A DNA stretch of 64,000 nt from Thermus albus (GCF_022760855.1 NZ_JAKTNR010000002.1:248001-312000), one strand, 5' to 3'. Shown: positions 51,784-62,084, counted from the stretch's first letter. The notes: a model not told the origin generated them from the sequence alone. Translations and numbers: made by a program.

Positions 51784-53928
51784 CTAGCTCCGCCGCCTGG
51801 GGGGAATCTTGCCCTCGAGCTCGGGGCGGATGAGGTCGATCTTGCCCCGCTCGTCGATGCGGTGCACCTTGACCTTGATCACGTCCCCCACCTTGAGGTG
51901 GTCCTCCACCCGTTCCACACGCCCGGGGGCGATTTGACTGATGTGCAAAAGGCCCTCGGTGCCCGGAAAGAGGCTGATGAAGGCCCCGAAGGGGGTGATC
52001 TTGGTGACGGTGCCCTCGTAGATCTCGCCCACCTTGGCCTCCATGGTGAGCTCCTCAATGCGCTTCTTAGCCCTTTGGGCGGCCTCCATGTCGCTGGAGT
52101 AGATGCGCACCGTACCGTCCTCCTCGATGTCCACCTCTACCCCTAGCTCCTCGAGGGCCCGCACGTTCTTCCCCCCAGGCCCAATGACCAGGCCAATCTT
52201 CTCCACGGGCACCTTCAAGGAGAGGATCCGGGGGGCGAAGGGCTTGAGCTCGGGGCGCGGGGCGGGGAGGACGCTTTCCATGAGGTCCAGAATCCGAAGC
52301 CGGGCCTCCCGGGCCTGCATGAGGGCCTCCTTCAGCACCTCCCGGGGAAGCCCGCCCACCTTGTTGTCCATCTGAAGCGCCGTGACCCCTTTTCGGGTCA
52401 CCGCCACCTTGAAGTCCATGTCCCCAAGGGCGTCCTCCAGCCCCAGGATGTCGGTGAGGATCACCGACCGCTCCCCTTCCCACACCAGGCCCATGGCCAC
52501 CCCGGCCACCGGGGCCCGGATGGGCACCCCGGCATCCATGAGGGCCAGGCAGCCGGCGCAAACCGTGGCCATGGAGCTACTGCCGTTGGACTCCAGCACG
52601 TCCCCCACCACCCGGATGGTGTAGGGGAAGGCCTCCTCCGGGGGTAGGACGGCCTTGAGGGCCCGTTTGGCCAGGTTGCCGTGCCCCACCTCGCGCCGGG
52701 AAACCCCCCTTAGGCGCTTCACCTCCCCGGTGGAGAAGGGGGGGAAGTTGTAGTGGACCAGGAACTTCTCCGTCTCGTCAATCCCCAGGTCGTCAATGAT
52801 CTGCTCATCCCGGCCTGTGCCCAGGGTGACGGTGCCCAGTACCTGGGTTTCCCCCCGGGTGAAGACGGCGGAGCCGTGGGTGCGGGGGAGGACGTCCACC
52901 TCGATCCAGATGGGCCGGAGGTCCTTGGGTGTACGGCCATCCGCCCGCTTGCCCTCCTCCAGGACCAACCGCCTCAGCTCCTTGCGCACCATCTCGGCGA
53001 AGGCGCTTTCGTAGAGGGGTTTTCTGCTTTCGTCAAGGGTGCCGTCCTCCCCCTTGGGCAAGGCCTCGAGGATAAGGCTTTCCGCAAAGGCCTCGAGGGC
53101 CCGGCTCCTCTCCCCCTTGCTGGCGGTTTGCAGGACCGCGGAAAGCCCCCTATCCAGGGCCAGGCGGTAGAAGGCCTCCTTTTCCTCCTCGCTGAGGCTT
53201 TCCGGAGGGGTCCAGGCCATCTTGGGCTTACCCAGGGCCCGGGCCATGGCCTCTTGCAGGTCCAGGATGGGCTGCATCTCCCGATGGGCGAACTCCAGGG
53301 CCTGGACCAGGGTTTCCTCGTCCACCTCGAGGGCGCCGGCCTCCACCATGAGGATGGCGTCCCGGCTTCCCGCCACCACCAGGTCCAGGGCGCTTTCCGA
53401 AAGCTCCTGCAAGGTGGGGTTTAGGATAAACTGCCCCCCGATGAGGCCTACCCGTACCGCCGCCACAGGGCCTTCCCAGGGGATGTCCGAGAGCATGAGG
53501 GCGGCGCTGGCCGCCGTGGGCCCCAGGATGTCCGGAGGGTTCTTCTGGTCGGCGGAGAGCACGGTGACGATCACCTGGACCTCGTGCCGGAACCCCTTGG
53601 GGAAGAGGGGGCGGATGGGCCTATCGGTCATGCGGGCGGAAAGGATGGCCTTTTCCCCCGGCCGCCCCTCCCGGCGCATGAAGCTTCCGGGAATCTTGCC
53701 CACGGCGTAGTGCCGCTCCTCAAACTCCACGGTGAGGGGGAGAAAGTCTGCCTCTATGGGTTCTTCCGAGGCCTGGGCCGTGGCCAAGACCACGGTGTCG
53801 CCATAGCGTACCAGGACCGAGCCGGAAGCCTGCTTGGCGTATTTCCCCGTCTCTAGGACCAAGAGGCGGCCGGCCACCTGGGTTTCGTACCGATGGGCTT
53901 GGGGTGTGTTGGGCGTGGCTTCTGCCAT
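51784..53928 (-). CDS. pnp: Polyribonucleotide nucleotidyltransferase (PNPase)
   Basis: PNPase degrades RNA from the 3' end using phosphate. The 714-residue protein has two RNase PH domains ([39 protein letters not shown]) joined by a helical linker, then KH ([18 protein letters not shown]) and S1 ([21 protein letters not shown]). The phosphate-site region [14 protein letters not shown] and [17 protein letters not shown] are intact. Start ATG 53928 has GAGG nine nt upstream; a TTG at 53940 would add four residues. Order rpsO-pnp is conserved across bacteria. Confidence 0.97.
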   Translation of the reverse strand: MAEATPNTPQAHRYETQVAGRLLVLETGKYAKQASGSVLVRYGDTVVLATAQASEEPIEADFLPLTVEFEERHYAVGKIPGSFMRREGRPGEKAILSARMTDRPIRPLFPKGFRHEVQVIVTVLSADQKNPPDILGPTAASAALMLSDIPWEGPVAAVRVGLIGGQFILNPTLQELSESALDLVVAGSRDAILMVEAGALEVDEETLVQALEFAHREMQPILDLQEAMARALGKPKMAWTPPESLSEEEKEAFYRLALDRGLSAVLQTASKGERSRALEAFAESLILEALPKGEDGTLDESRKPLYESAFAEMVRKELRRLVLEEGKRADGRTPKDLRPIWIEVDVLPRTHGSAVFTRGETQVLGTVTLGTGRDEQIIDDLGIDETEKFLVHYNFPPFSTGEVKRLRGVSRREVGHGNLAKRALKAVLPPEEAFPYTIRVVGDVLESNGSSSMATVCAGCLALMDAGVPIRAPVAGVAMGLVWEGERSVILTDILGLEDALGDMDFKVAVTRKGVTALQMDNKVGGLPREVLKEALMQAREARLRILDLMESVLPAPRPELKPFAPRILSLKVPVEKIGLVIGPGGKNVRALEELGVEVDIEEDGTVRIYSSDMEAAQRAKKRIEELTMEAKVGEIYEGTVTKITPFGAFISLFPGTEGLLHISQIAPGRVERVEDHLKVGDVIKVKVHRIDERGKIDLIRPELEGKIPPRRRS

Positions 53929-53943
53929 AGTTGTCCTCAAGCG

Positions 53944-53968
53944 AAAGGCGGAGCCCTAAGGCCCCGCC
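53944..53968 (-). terminator. Hairpin between rpsO and pnp
   Basis: On the minus strand GGCGGGGCC and GGCTCCGCC pair (nine bp, one G-U) around TTAG, followed by TTTCGCTT. It may be a partial terminator or a processing site, as found between rpsO and pnp in other bacteria. Confidence 0.55.
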
Positions 53969-53986
53969 CCCGACCTACATACCAGT

Positions 53987-54256
53987 TTACTTCCTCAGGC
54001 CCAGTTTCTCAACCAGGGCCTGGTAGCGCTCGGGGTCTTCCCGCTCCAGGTAGCGCAGAAGCCTGCGCCGCTGCCCTACCATCATCAAAAGACCCCGATG
54101 GGAGTGGTGGTCGTGCTTGTGCACCTTCAGGTGCTCGGAAAGCCGGTTGATGCGCAAGGTGAGCAAGGCCACCTGCACCTCGGTGCTCCCCGTGTCCCCG
54201 GGGAAGCGGGCGAACTCCTCTATGACCTTTTGCTTCTCCTCTTTGCTGATGGGCAT
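53987..54256 (-). CDS. rpsO: 30S ribosomal protein S15
   Basis: The 89-residue protein starts [28 protein letters not shown], and has [31 protein letters not shown] in part, including the HDHHSRRGL-type 16S-binding loop. It binds the central domain of 16S rRNA early in assembly. GGAGG precedes the ATG. A leader of about 70 nt with a hairpin separates it from the MFS gene. Confidence 0.98.
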   Translation of the reverse strand: MPISKEEKQKVIEEFARFPGDTGSTEVQVALLTLRINRLSEHLKVHKHDHHSHRGLLMMVGQRRRLLRYLEREDPERYQALVEKLGLRK

Positions 54257-54302
54257 CTTTACCTCCGTCAGGGGGGAAAGCGCTTTTGGCCCCTTCCTCC
54301 TC

Positions 54303-54320
54303 GAGGTCCCTAAGGACCTC
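54303..54320 (-). promoter_or_regulatory. Hairpin upstream of rpsO
   Basis: GAGGTCC and GGACCTC form a perfect 7-bp stem with a 4-nt loop, 47 nt before the S15 start. It could be an S15-binding autoregulatory structure or the weak end signal of the MFS gene; no T-run follows. Confidence 0.3.
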
Positions 54321-54327
54321 CTCCAGG

Positions 54328-55482
54328 TTAGGGCCTCCTCCTCTTTCCGTCAAGCAGGAAGAGGGTGAGGGCCAAAAGGGCCAGGCCCGCTCCCACGCCG
54401 AAGGCCAGCCCGGGTCCGTAGCTCTGCCAAAGAAAGCCGAAGATCACGCTGGCCGGCAAGAGCAAAACCCCCACCACCGTGTGGTAGAGTCCGATGGCGG
54501 TGGCCTTCGTTTCCTGGGGTACCAAGGTGGCCAGATAGGCCCGGCTGGCTCCCTCGAAGGCAGCCGAATAAAGGGCATAGAGGAGAAGTAGGGCCACACC
54601 TGCCAGGGCGGTTTTTGCCAGGGCAAAGCCCAGATACACCAGGGCGTAGAGGCCAAACCCCCATGCCACCACCCGCCTTAAGCCCACCCGGTCCGCCAGG
54701 CTACCCAGAGGATAGGCCAGCAGAGCGTAGAGAAGGTTGTAGCCCGTGTAGGCCAGGGTCACGGCCTCTGGGGTTAGACCCAGCTCCTTCAGGCGAAGGA
54801 GCAGAAAGGCATTGGAGGAGAGGGCCAAGGCGAAGAGGCCGGAGACCAGGAGAAACCGGCGGTACGGGACGGGAAGGGTACCTAAGTAGGTGAGGCGGAG
54901 GGGGGGTAGGGGGGTTCTGGCCCGTGGGGCCTTGGCCTCCCGTACCCAAAAGAGGGCCATGAAGGCCAGAAAGGCCGGGATAGCCGACGCCCAAAACACG
55001 CCCCGGATTCCCAGTTGGGGTAGGAGGAGAAAGGCCAAGAAGGGGCCTACGGTGGCTCCCAGGGTGTCCAGGCCCCGGTGGAGGCCGTAGGCCCGGCCAA
55101 AGGCACCCTGGTCCACGCTCTCCGCCAGTAAGGCATCACGGGGTGCGGTGCGCAAGCCCTTACCGGTGCGGTCCAGGAAACGGTAGAGGAGCACATGGGC
55201 AGGGCTTTGGGCTAGGGCCAAAATGGGTCTCAGGAAGGCGGGCAAGCCATATCCCAGGAGGAGTAAGGGTTTTCTTCGGCCCAAGCGGTCGGAAATCCTT
55301 CCGCCCACCACCTTGAAGAGGCTGGCCGTGGCCTCGGCGATGCCCTCCACCAAGCCCAGCACCCCTGCGCCCGCCCCTAGGCTGGTCAGAAAAAGGGGTA
55401 GCAGGGGATAGACCATCTCGCTGGCCACATCCATGAGGAAGCTGACAAGGCCCAACAGGTATACCTGAAGAGGAAGCTTCAT
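54328..55482 (-). CDS. Major facilitator superfamily transporter
   Basis: The 384-residue protein has twelve predicted helices. The loop 2-3 motif is [15 protein letters not shown], the classic MFS signature, with a second copy [13 protein letters not shown] in the second half. [22 protein letters not shown] resembles a subgroup of bacterial MFS proteins often annotated as drug or sugar efflux, with no defined substrate. ATG 55482 overlaps the stop of the upstream membrane-protein gene by 4 nt. Confidence 0.88.
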   Translation of the reverse strand: MKLPLQVYLLGLVSFLMDVASEMVYPLLPLFLTSLGAGAGVLGLVEGIAEATASLFKVVGGRISDRLGRRKPLLLLGYGLPAFLRPILALAQSPAHVLLYRFLDRTGKGLRTAPRDALLAESVDQGAFGRAYGLHRGLDTLGATVGPFLAFLLLPQLGIRGVFWASAIPAFLAFMALFWVREAKAPRARTPLPPLRLTYLGTLPVPYRRFLLVSGLFALALSSNAFLLLRLKELGLTPEAVTLAYTGYNLLYALLAYPLGSLADRVGLRRVVAWGFGLYALVYLGFALAKTALAGVALLLLYALYSAAFEGASRAYLATLVPQETKATAIGLYHTVVGVLLLPASVIFGFLWQSYGPGLAFGVGAGLALLALTLFLLDGKRRRP

Positions 55483-55964
55483 GGTCGGTATCGGAGGTAA
55501 AGACCCAGCAGGAAGGGCTCGGGCAGAACCATCATGACCGAGAGGGGATCCAAGGGGGCGGGGGAGAGGAGAGCAGGGCCTAAGGGGGTGAAGAAGGGCA
55601 AGGGCAGGGTGCGGGTAACAAGGAAGAGGAGGATAAAAACCCCAGAAAGCCCAATGCCCACCCTCCAGGCCAGGGGGGCAAACGGGGGATCCCTATCGGG
55701 ATACATGAGGCGGAGAACCCAGAGGACTAGGGCGTAGGTGGCTTTCAGGGCCAAAAGGATCAGGAAAACCTGCCCATAAAAGTAATACTCGCTCACCAAG
55801 CCATACATGACCGCTTCGGCTTCGGAAACCCCCAGGGCGCTGCCGCAAAGCCCCTGCCCCAGCCTATCCGCCAACCCCAGTCCTAGAAACTGGAGAAGGA
55901 AGGGAAGAAGGGAAAGCGTGACCACCCAAGGGAGTCCGCGGCTAGGGATAAAGCCCACGTTCAT
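55479..55964 (-). CDS. Hypothetical multi-pass membrane protein
   Basis: I do not recognise this 161-residue protein. It has four hydrophobic stretches: residues about 12-28, 62-84, 103-119 and 140-156, with two Cys-free loops and a single Cys at GLCGSALG. It follows the cba terminator and is coupled to the MFS gene (ATGA overlap), so it may be an accessory of that transporter. The start has AAAAGG a few nt upstream. Confidence 0.7.
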   Translation of the reverse strand: MNVGFIPSRGLPWVVTLSLLPFLLQFLGLGLADRLGQGLCGSALGVSEAEAVMYGLVSEYYFYGQVFLILLALKATYALVLWVLRLMYPDRDPPFAPLAWRVGIGLSGVFILLFLVTRTLPLPFFTPLGPALLSPAPLDPLSVMMVLPEPFLLGLYLRYRP

Positions 55965-55983
55965 AGCCTTTTCGTTTTGGCCA

Positions 55984-56017
55984 AAAAGGTCAAGGGCCAG
56001 GGGTTTCCTGGCCCTTG
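55984..56017 (-). terminator. Terminator of the cbaDBA operon
   Basis: A perfect 11-bp stem, CAAGGGCCAGG with CCTGGCCCTTG (55991-56017, 5-nt loop), is followed on the minus strand by ACCTTTTTGG. It begins 15 nt after the cbaA stop. Confidence 0.88.
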
Positions 56018-56031
56018 GGGGTGTCCTAAGC

Positions 56032-57720
56032 CTACCAAAGGCGCATGCCAGGCACTGGGTTGAGGTTGCTGAAGAGTTGTACCAGGGTAGGGCCGTAGGC
56101 CAAAAGCACCAGGATCACCGCCACCAGGAACCAGAAGCCGATGCGGTCCATGGCCTGTACCAGGGGGCGGTCCTCCGGGCCTGAGATCACTTCGGCGAAG
56201 GGTACCGGGGCCTCGGCCAGCTCCACCCGGCGCTCCCGGCCCAGGAGAACGCTGAAGAGGCCGTAGATGAAGAGGATGAGGGCCACCAGAAGGATGATAC
56301 CCGCCAGGATGTTGAAGACCATGGGGACAGCCGCATGGGTGTACGCATCCGGTACCTGGGCAATGTAGGCCCGGCGGGGCACGTTAAGGAGCCCCTGCCA
56401 GTGGAGGCCCAGGGCCATGAGCATCATGCCAAGGAACCAAAGCCAGACCACCGCCAGCCCCAGGCGCCTTTGCGCATCGGAGATGGGCTTTCCGGTGAGG
56501 TTAGGGATGAGCCACCACAGGGAGCCCATGGCGGTAAGGGTTACCAAGCTCGCCACCTGCAGGTGGAAGTGGCCGGGAATCCACGCGGTATTGTGGACCA
56601 CGTAGTCTAGGGTGAAGCTGGCATTCACCAAGCCTCCCGCACCACCGGGGATAAAGCCGATAAGGCCCAGTACGGGGGCTACAAAGGCGGGATTGCCCCA
56701 AGGCAACTTTGCGATCCAGCCTAAAAGCCCTTTGCCACCCCGCATTCTTCCAGCAAACTCCAAGCTGGCCGCGACGGTGAAGGCGGTCATCAGGCTGGGC
56801 ACGGCCACGAACATGGTGAGGATGGAGTGGATCATCTTCCAGGTGGGGTCGATCCCAGGGTCAGCGAACTGGTGGTGGAAGCCCACGGGGGTGGAGAGAA
56901 GCAGGAAGAGGAGGAAGGCCAGGCGGGCCATGGGGTCGGATACCAGTTTGCCCCCCGCCTGTTTGGGCAGCACGGTGTAGATGATGGCGTAGGCCGGTAT
57001 GAGCCAGAAGTAGACGATGGGGTGGCCTGTCCACCAGAAGAGGGTGCGGGCGATCAGGGGATCAACCCCTTTGCTGAGGCCGAAGGACCAGGGGAGGAGG
57101 AAGAGCACCGCCTCCAGGACCAGGCCGATGGAGGCGATAAACCACATGAGCCAGAAGACCACCGCCATATAGGTGGCCAAGGGGGTTACCTGGCCGGGGT
57201 GCTGGGCCTTCCAGCGCCGCCAGAGGTCAAGAACGATGTAGATGCTCACCCAGGTGGAGAGCACGAAGATGCTGGCCCCCAGGTAAAAGGCCCAGTGGCC
57301 CTGAAGGGGAGGGTAAAAGGTGTAAAGGACGGTGGCCTCGTTGGCCAACAAGGGCAAGGCCGCCATTACCAGGCCGATAAAGGCCATCCACCAGGAGAGC
57401 CACATGAGCCCCATGTTAGGGCGCATGTTCAGCTCCCTGGCAGGTAGATAGACCATGCTGGCCTGGGCAAATAGCTGGGTGAAGACGATGGCATTCAGCA
57501 CCCCGTGCAGGGTAAGGCCTTGGTAGTAGGACTGGACGAAGGGGAGGAGGCGCTTAAGGAGAGGATAGGCGTCCACGTTGCCATAGTTCAGGGCCTGGAA
57601 GGGACCGAAAAGGCTTCCGATGATGACGGCAATGAAGCCCAGGACCAGGAAGTAAAGGGTAGCCTTTTTCTCCGGGTAAGCCTCGTATATGCGGCTAATG
57701 TCTGAGCTGCGCACCGCCAT
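56032..57720 (-). CDS. cbaA: Cytochrome ba3 oxidase subunit I
   Basis: Catalytic subunit of the low-oxygen terminal oxidase; it carries haem b, haem a3 and CuB. The 562-residue protein has thirteen helices and is nearly collinear with T. thermophilus CbaA. Visible ligands include LTLHGVLNA (low-spin haem His), WWTGHPIVYFWLIPAY with the CuB His linked to Tyr, HHQFAD for the CuB His pair, and HNTAWIPGHFHLQ for the haem ligands. It is encoded last in cbaDBA and ends before a strong terminator. Confidence 0.98.
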   Translation of the reverse strand: MAVRSSDISRIYEAYPEKKATLYFLVLGFIAVIIGSLFGPFQALNYGNVDAYPLLKRLLPFVQSYYQGLTLHGVLNAIVFTQLFAQASMVYLPARELNMRPNMGLMWLSWWMAFIGLVMAALPLLANEATVLYTFYPPLQGHWAFYLGASIFVLSTWVSIYIVLDLWRRWKAQHPGQVTPLATYMAVVFWLMWFIASIGLVLEAVLFLLPWSFGLSKGVDPLIARTLFWWTGHPIVYFWLIPAYAIIYTVLPKQAGGKLVSDPMARLAFLLFLLLSTPVGFHHQFADPGIDPTWKMIHSILTMFVAVPSLMTAFTVAASLEFAGRMRGGKGLLGWIAKLPWGNPAFVAPVLGLIGFIPGGAGGLVNASFTLDYVVHNTAWIPGHFHLQVASLVTLTAMGSLWWLIPNLTGKPISDAQRRLGLAVVWLWFLGMMLMALGLHWQGLLNVPRRAYIAQVPDAYTHAAVPMVFNILAGIILLVALILFIYGLFSVLLGRERRVELAEAPVPFAEVISGPEDRPLVQAMDRIGFWFLVAVILVLLAYGPTLVQLFSNLNPVPGMRLW

Positions 57721-57723
57721 GGC

Positions 57724-58230
57724 TCACTCCTTCACCACGATTTTGCCAAACATGTTCTGGTGGCCTATGCCGCAGTACTGGTTGCAGATGATGCGGTACT
57801 CGCCGGCTTTCTTGAAGGTGTACCGCACCGTGGAAACCTCCCCGGGGAGGACCTCCACGTTGATGTTGGTGCCCTCCACGTGGAAGCCGTGGATGACGTC
57901 GGGGCTGGTGAGCTTGAAGATGATCTCGGCCCCCTTGGGAACCTCTATGGGGTTGGGTTGGTACCCAAAGGCGAAGGCCAAGGCGTAGACCGTGTACTGG
58001 TTGGGGCCCGTCTGAACCACCGCCTGGGTAGGGTCAGCCCAAGGGCCTTCCGTCCGCACCTTGGTGGGGTCCACGTGCTCCAGTTTCCCTGCAGGGATGA
58101 CCCCGGCGCTATGGGTGGCCAAGGTATAGGCGATAAGGGCGATAAAGACCACCAACATCACCAAGGAGAAGGCCAGCCAGCCCTTCTCGTAGGCCAGGAT
58201 TGCCTTGTGGGCCTTGTGCTCGTCCACCAT
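57724..58230 (-). CDS. cbaB: Cytochrome ba3 oxidase subunit II (CuA)
   Basis: The 168-residue protein has a single N-terminal membrane helix (about 18-38, SLVMLVVFIALIAYTLAT) and a periplasmic cupredoxin domain. VIHGFHVEGTN gives the first CuA His, and CNQYCGIGHQNM gives the two Cys, the second His and the Met. It accepts electrons from cytochrome c552. It starts three nt after cbaD, with GAGGGGG upstream. Confidence 0.97.
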   Translation of the reverse strand: MVDEHKAHKAILAYEKGWLAFSLVMLVVFIALIAYTLATHSAGVIPAGKLEHVDPTKVRTEGPWADPTQAVVQTGPNQYTVYALAFAFGYQPNPIEVPKGAEIIFKLTSPDVIHGFHVEGTNINVEVLPGEVSTVRYTFKKAGEYRIICNQYCGIGHQNMFGKIVVKE

Positions 58231-58233
58231 ACC

Positions 58234-58338
58234 CTACCCCCTTGCGAAGAAGGTGAAGTATACCCCCAGCCAGAAGACCAAAATGGTGAGGGTAAGAACC
58301 ACTATCACTCCCATGGCGCCGACCGGTTTTTCCTCCAT
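58234..58338 (-). CDS. cbaD: Cytochrome ba3 oxidase subunit IIa
   Basis: This 34-residue protein (MEEKPVGAMGVIVVLTLTIL then VFWLGVYFTFFARG) is a single membrane helix almost identical in layout to T. thermophilus subunit IIa. It packs against subunits I and II. Start ATG 58338 has GGGAGGAAGGG just upstream; the longer in-frame reading to 58428 is untranslated leader. It is the first gene of cbaDBA; 58339-58473 must hold the promoter but no confident boxes were seen. Confidence 0.93.
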   Translation of the reverse strand: MEEKPVGAMGVIVVLTLTILVFWLGVYFTFFARG

Positions 58339-58473
58339 ACCCTTCCTCCCTTTACGGCAGGTTGCCGTATACGGTGCCCATGTTAGCGAAAAGCTGAGAA
58401 GAAGGTGAAGTACATTTGTCCCTTCCATTAGTTGAAAGCAAGAACCCCACTGCAGATCGCTGGTTATCCGTGG

Positions 58474-58506
58474 AAAAAAAGGGGGCGAGGTGCTACACCT
58501 CGCCCC
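58474..58506 (-). terminator. Terminator of mglBA
   Basis: A perfect 11-bp stem, GGGGCGAGGTG with CACCTCGCCCC (3-nt loop), is followed on the minus strand by CTTTTTTT. It starts 13 nt after the mglA stop. Confidence 0.92.
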
Positions 58507-58519
58507 ATAGGGACAGGGC

Positions 58520-59107
<588 letters not shown>

Positions 59108-59108
59108 A

Positions 59109-59600
59109 CTAGTTGCCCAAGAGTTCGTCCAAGAGGGCCTTGGCTTCCTCGCGGTACTGGGTGTCTAGGTTGAGCTTGGGGGGGTTGGCCAAGGCCTCCT
59201 CCGCTAACCGGGCTAGGGCCTCCGCAGCCCGTTTGCCGTGGAGCTTGACCTTGCCCAAGGGAGCGTTTTCGTCAAAGACCAAGACCAAAAGGGCAAACTC
59301 GCCGGCTTCGTCCACGTATAGCCCCATGCGTTCCCCCTGGTGCACCACTTCCTGGAAGCGGGCCTCGCCCAACAGTTTGGCCAGGGCCTGGGTGGCGGCA
59401 GCGTTGCCCGCCACCAAGGTGGCCAGGGAGTCCAGGGGCGGGGGCTTGGGGGCCCAGAGGGCTTCCTTGTGGGCCAGGACGAATCCTTTTCGGTCTATCA
59501 GGAGCGCATAGCGGGCCCCGGTTTCCTGCAGGGTTTCCTGTAGCACGTCCATGGCCCGCTGGTACAGGGCCCCATAGAGGACCAAGGAGGGTTCCACCAT
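59109..59600 (-). CDS. mglB: MglA GTPase-activating protein MglB
   Basis: The 163-residue protein has the Roadblock/LC7 fold: [42 protein letters not shown] and [15 protein letters not shown], with a C-terminal helical tail. MglB dimers bind MglA and speed its GTP hydrolysis. Only 17 nt separate its start from the divergent peptidase start. On the minus strand TAAACT (59614-59609) lies eight nt from the ATG, suggesting a nearly leaderless transcript. Confidence 0.93.
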   Translation of the reverse strand: MVEPSLVLYGALYQRAMDVLQETLQETGARYALLIDRKGFVLAHKEALWAPKPPPLDSLATLVAGNAAATQALAKLLGEARFQEVVHQGERMGLYVDEAGEFALLVLVFDENAPLGKVKLHGKRAAEALARLAEEALANPPKLNLDTQYREEAKALLDELLGN

Positions 59601-59617
59601 AGTATGCTCAGTTTATC

Positions 59618-60943
59618 ATGGGGCCGTTTTTGGAGGAGGCTAGGGCGCTTTTGGCGGAGTTGGTGGCCCTGCCCACGGTGAGCGCAGAGGGAAGGGCCCT
59701 CGAGGCGGGTGCGGCTAGGGTGGCGGAGGTATTGGGGGGGCTAGGCCTAAAGGCGGAGCTACACCACGGCTACGGCCCCCCGGTGGTTTACGCTGAAGGA
59801 GGCGAGGGGGATAAGGCGCTTTTATTTTACAATCACTACGATGTACAGCCTCCGGATCCCCTGGAACTCTGGGAAACGGAGCCCTTTCGCCTGGTGGAAC
59901 GGGAGGGCGCTTGGTATGGGCGGGGTACCCACGACGACAAGGGGGAGTTGGTGGCCCGGGTGGTGGCCCTAAGCCTATTCCAGAAGAAGCACGGTTTTCT
60001 TCCCCGGGTGAAGTTCGTGGTGGAGGGGGAGGAGGAGGTGGGAAGCCCCCACCTGGGGGATTACGTGAGAGACAAGAAGGACCTCTTGGCGGCGGAGGCC
60101 ATGGTGTGGGAGGCGGGTGGGGTGGACGCCAAGGGGCGTCCTTACCTCTATGCGGGGCTTAAGGGTATCGTGGCCCTGGAGCTTCGGGTGCGCACGGCAG
60201 CCTTTGACCTGCATTCCTCCTACGGGGCGGTGGTGGAGAACCCCATCTACCGCCTAAGCCGGGCCATTGCCAGCCTGAGGGACGAGGAGGGAAGGGTACT
60301 GGTCCCGGGGTTTTACGATCGGGTCCGCCCTCTAACCCCCAAGGAGATGGAGGTGCTGGCGGAGATCCCCGACGAGTCGGGGGTGCTGAAGGAAGCCTTT
60401 GGCGTGCGGGACTTTTTGGGAGGGGCCAGGAACCTGGAGTTCAACCAACGGCTTTATGCCGAGCCCTGCGTCAACATGAATGGTTTTCATTCAGGCTACG
60501 GTGGCCCGGGTTCCAAGACGGTGTTGCCAGCAGAGGCCTTTGCCAAGCTGGACTTCCGCCTGGTGCCGGATCAGGACCCGGAGGAGATCCCTGGGCTTTT
60601 GAGGCGGCACCTCGAGGCCCAGGGCTTTCACGACGTGGAGGTGGTGGTCCTGGAGAAAGGGGAGCATCCCGCCCGTTCGGATCTTTCCCATCCCTTCGTG
60701 AACCTGGCCAAGAGGGCTCTGGAGGAGGCCTTTGGGGAGAGGGCCGTCCTCTATCCCAACATGGCAGGGTCCGGTCCCATGCACCCCTTCCTCCACCACC
60801 TCAAGGCTCCGGCGGTGGGCCTGGGGGTGGGGTATCCGGGTAGCCGGGTGCACAGCCCTAACGAGCATATCCGGATCCAGGACTTTGAGCGGGGTACCCT
60901 AGCCCTTCTCAGGCTTTTAGAGCTTTTCTTCCTCGGGCGCTAG
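59618..60943 (+). CDS. M20 family metallopeptidase (dipeptidase-like)
   Basis: The 441-residue protein has the M20 di-zinc site: LLFYNHYDVQPP (first His and Asp), YGRGTHDDKGELVA (bridging Asp) and VVEGEEEVGSPHL (catalytic Glu and ligand). The dimerisation lid follows (FDLHSSYGAVVENP). Homologues cleave dipeptides or acylated amino acids. No signal peptide is present. TATGCT (59603-59608) is a possible -10 box for a nearly leaderless message. Confidence 0.9.
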   Translation: MGPFLEEARALLAELVALPTVSAEGRALEAGAARVAEVLGGLGLKAELHHGYGPPVVYAEGGEGDKALLFYNHYDVQPPDPLELWETEPFRLVEREGAWYGRGTHDDKGELVARVVALSLFQKKHGFLPRVKFVVEGEEEVGSPHLGDYVRDKKDLLAAEAMVWEAGGVDAKGRPYLYAGLKGIVALELRVRTAAFDLHSSYGAVVENPIYRLSRAIASLRDEEGRVLVPGFYDRVRPLTPKEMEVLAEIPDESGVLKEAFGVRDFLGGARNLEFNQRLYAEPCVNMNGFHSGYGGPGSKTVLPAEAFAKLDFRLVPDQDPEEIPGLLRRHLEAQGFHDVEVVVLEKGEHPARSDLSHPFVNLAKRALEEAFGERAVLYPNMAGSGPMHPFLHHLKAPAVGLGVGYPGSRVHSPNEHIRIQDFERGTLALLRLLELFFLGR

Positions 60944-60967
60944 GCCATCTGCTAGGCTCTTAGGGGT

Positions 60968-61843
60968 ATGCGTCTTTTCTTTGGTGAACGCGATACCCCA
61001 TACCAGGAGGCTCGGGTGGTGGTCCTGCCCGTGCCCTACGACCTTTCCCTCTCCTTTTTGCCCGGGGCCAGGCGGGGCCCTGAGGCCATCCTCCTGGCCA
61101 GCCGGGAGCTGGAGCCCTTCCTTTTGGAGCTGGAGGTGGCCCCTGAAAAGGTGGGGATCCACGCAGCCGAGCTCGTCCCTTGGGTGGCGGGGAGCGCAGA
61201 GGCAAGCCACGCTCTGATCCGGGAGGCCGCCCTTACGCACCTTCGGGCGGGGAAGTTCGTGGTCTCCTTGGGGGGAGACCACTCCATCACCCACCCCCTG
61301 GTCCAGGCCCATCGGGAGGTCTTGGGGGAGTTTTCCCTTCTCCAGATAGATGCCCATGCGGATCTGTACCCTAAGTGGCAAGGTTCGGTGTATTCCCATG
61401 CTTCCCCCTTCTACCGCTTAGTTCAGGAAGGGTTTTCCTTGGTGCAGGTGGGGATCAGGGCCATAGACCAAGACTCCTTGGCCTTCGCCAAGGAAAAGGG
61501 GGTGGCCCTTTTCCCCGCCCATCGCCTGCACCGGGAAGGGCTTCCCCTAAAGGAGATACTGGGGGCTTTGGGTGAGCGGGTGTACATCAGCCTGGACTTT
61601 GACGCCCTAGACCCAAGCTTTATGCCCAGCGTGGGTACTCCCTTGCCTGGAGGACTTTCCTACCGCCAGGTGGTGGACCTCCTTGCGGCGGTTTTTGCGG
61701 AAAAGGAGGTGGTGGGCATGGATTTTGTGGAGCTTTCCCCAACTGGTCAGTTCCATGCGGAGATGACCGCGGCCCAACTGGTGTACCACGCCATAGGCCT
61801 TAAGGCTTTGCAGGCGGGTTGGCTGGAGGCCAGGGGGCAGTAG
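60968..61843 (+). CDS. speB: Agmatinase-family ureohydrolase SpeB (aminopropylagmatine ureohydrolase)
   Basis: The 291-residue protein has the binuclear manganese motifs GGDHSIT, DAHADLY, SHAS and SLDFDALDPSFMP. In T. thermophilus the SpeB homologue hydrolyses N1-aminopropylagmatine to spermidine and urea, bypassing putrescine; the same is likely here from genus membership. Plain agmatinase activity is the alternative. It follows the M20 gene by 24 nt on the same strand. Confidence 0.9.
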   Translation: MRLFFGERDTPYQEARVVVLPVPYDLSLSFLPGARRGPEAILLASRELEPFLLELEVAPEKVGIHAAELVPWVAGSAEASHALIREAALTHLRAGKFVVSLGGDHSITHPLVQAHREVLGEFSLLQIDAHADLYPKWQGSVYSHASPFYRLVQEGFSLVQVGIRAIDQDSLAFAKEKGVALFPAHRLHREGLPLKEILGALGERVYISLDFDALDPSFMPSVGTPLPGGLSYRQVVDLLAAVFAEKEVVGMDFVELSPTGQFHAEMTAAQLVYHAIGLKALQAGWLEARGQ

Positions 61844-61856
61844 CCGCCTCATCCGT

Positions 61857-62084
61857 TTGTCTTGCGGTTACCCTGGGGATGGGGTCCACGGAGTCCTGGC
61901 CCCGGGGCCGCTGGTTGGAAGGGACACGAGGCCAAGGGCTCTGGATCCCGCCTGCAAAATCCCTAAGGGGTTGGGCATACCGGTAGTGCGCTTCTGCTAC
62001 CCTGGAGGCCACCTCCCCTCTGGTCTTGTGGATGGGGTTTTCCGCCAAGGGGTTTTGGACTTTCTCGGGAGGGTCTTGCGCTAA
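61857..62084 (+). pseudogene. Possible remnant of an alpha/beta-hydrolase gene
   Basis: The 228-nt reading frame ends with a stretch resembling the last third of an alpha/beta-hydrolase: LVGRDTRPRAL, then KGLGIPVVRFCYPGGHLPS, with the His expected of the catalytic triad, and VFRQGVLDFLGRVLR as the terminal helix. The nucleophile and front two thirds are missing, and there is no start signal. It sits in an otherwise empty 250-nt gap. It could instead be chance, as GC-rich DNA gives many open frames. Confidence 0.4.

Noticed and set aside
61800..62048. Minus-strand frame in the speB-efp gap
   Set aside because: No start signal; its plus-strand counterpart has the hydrolase-like sequence.
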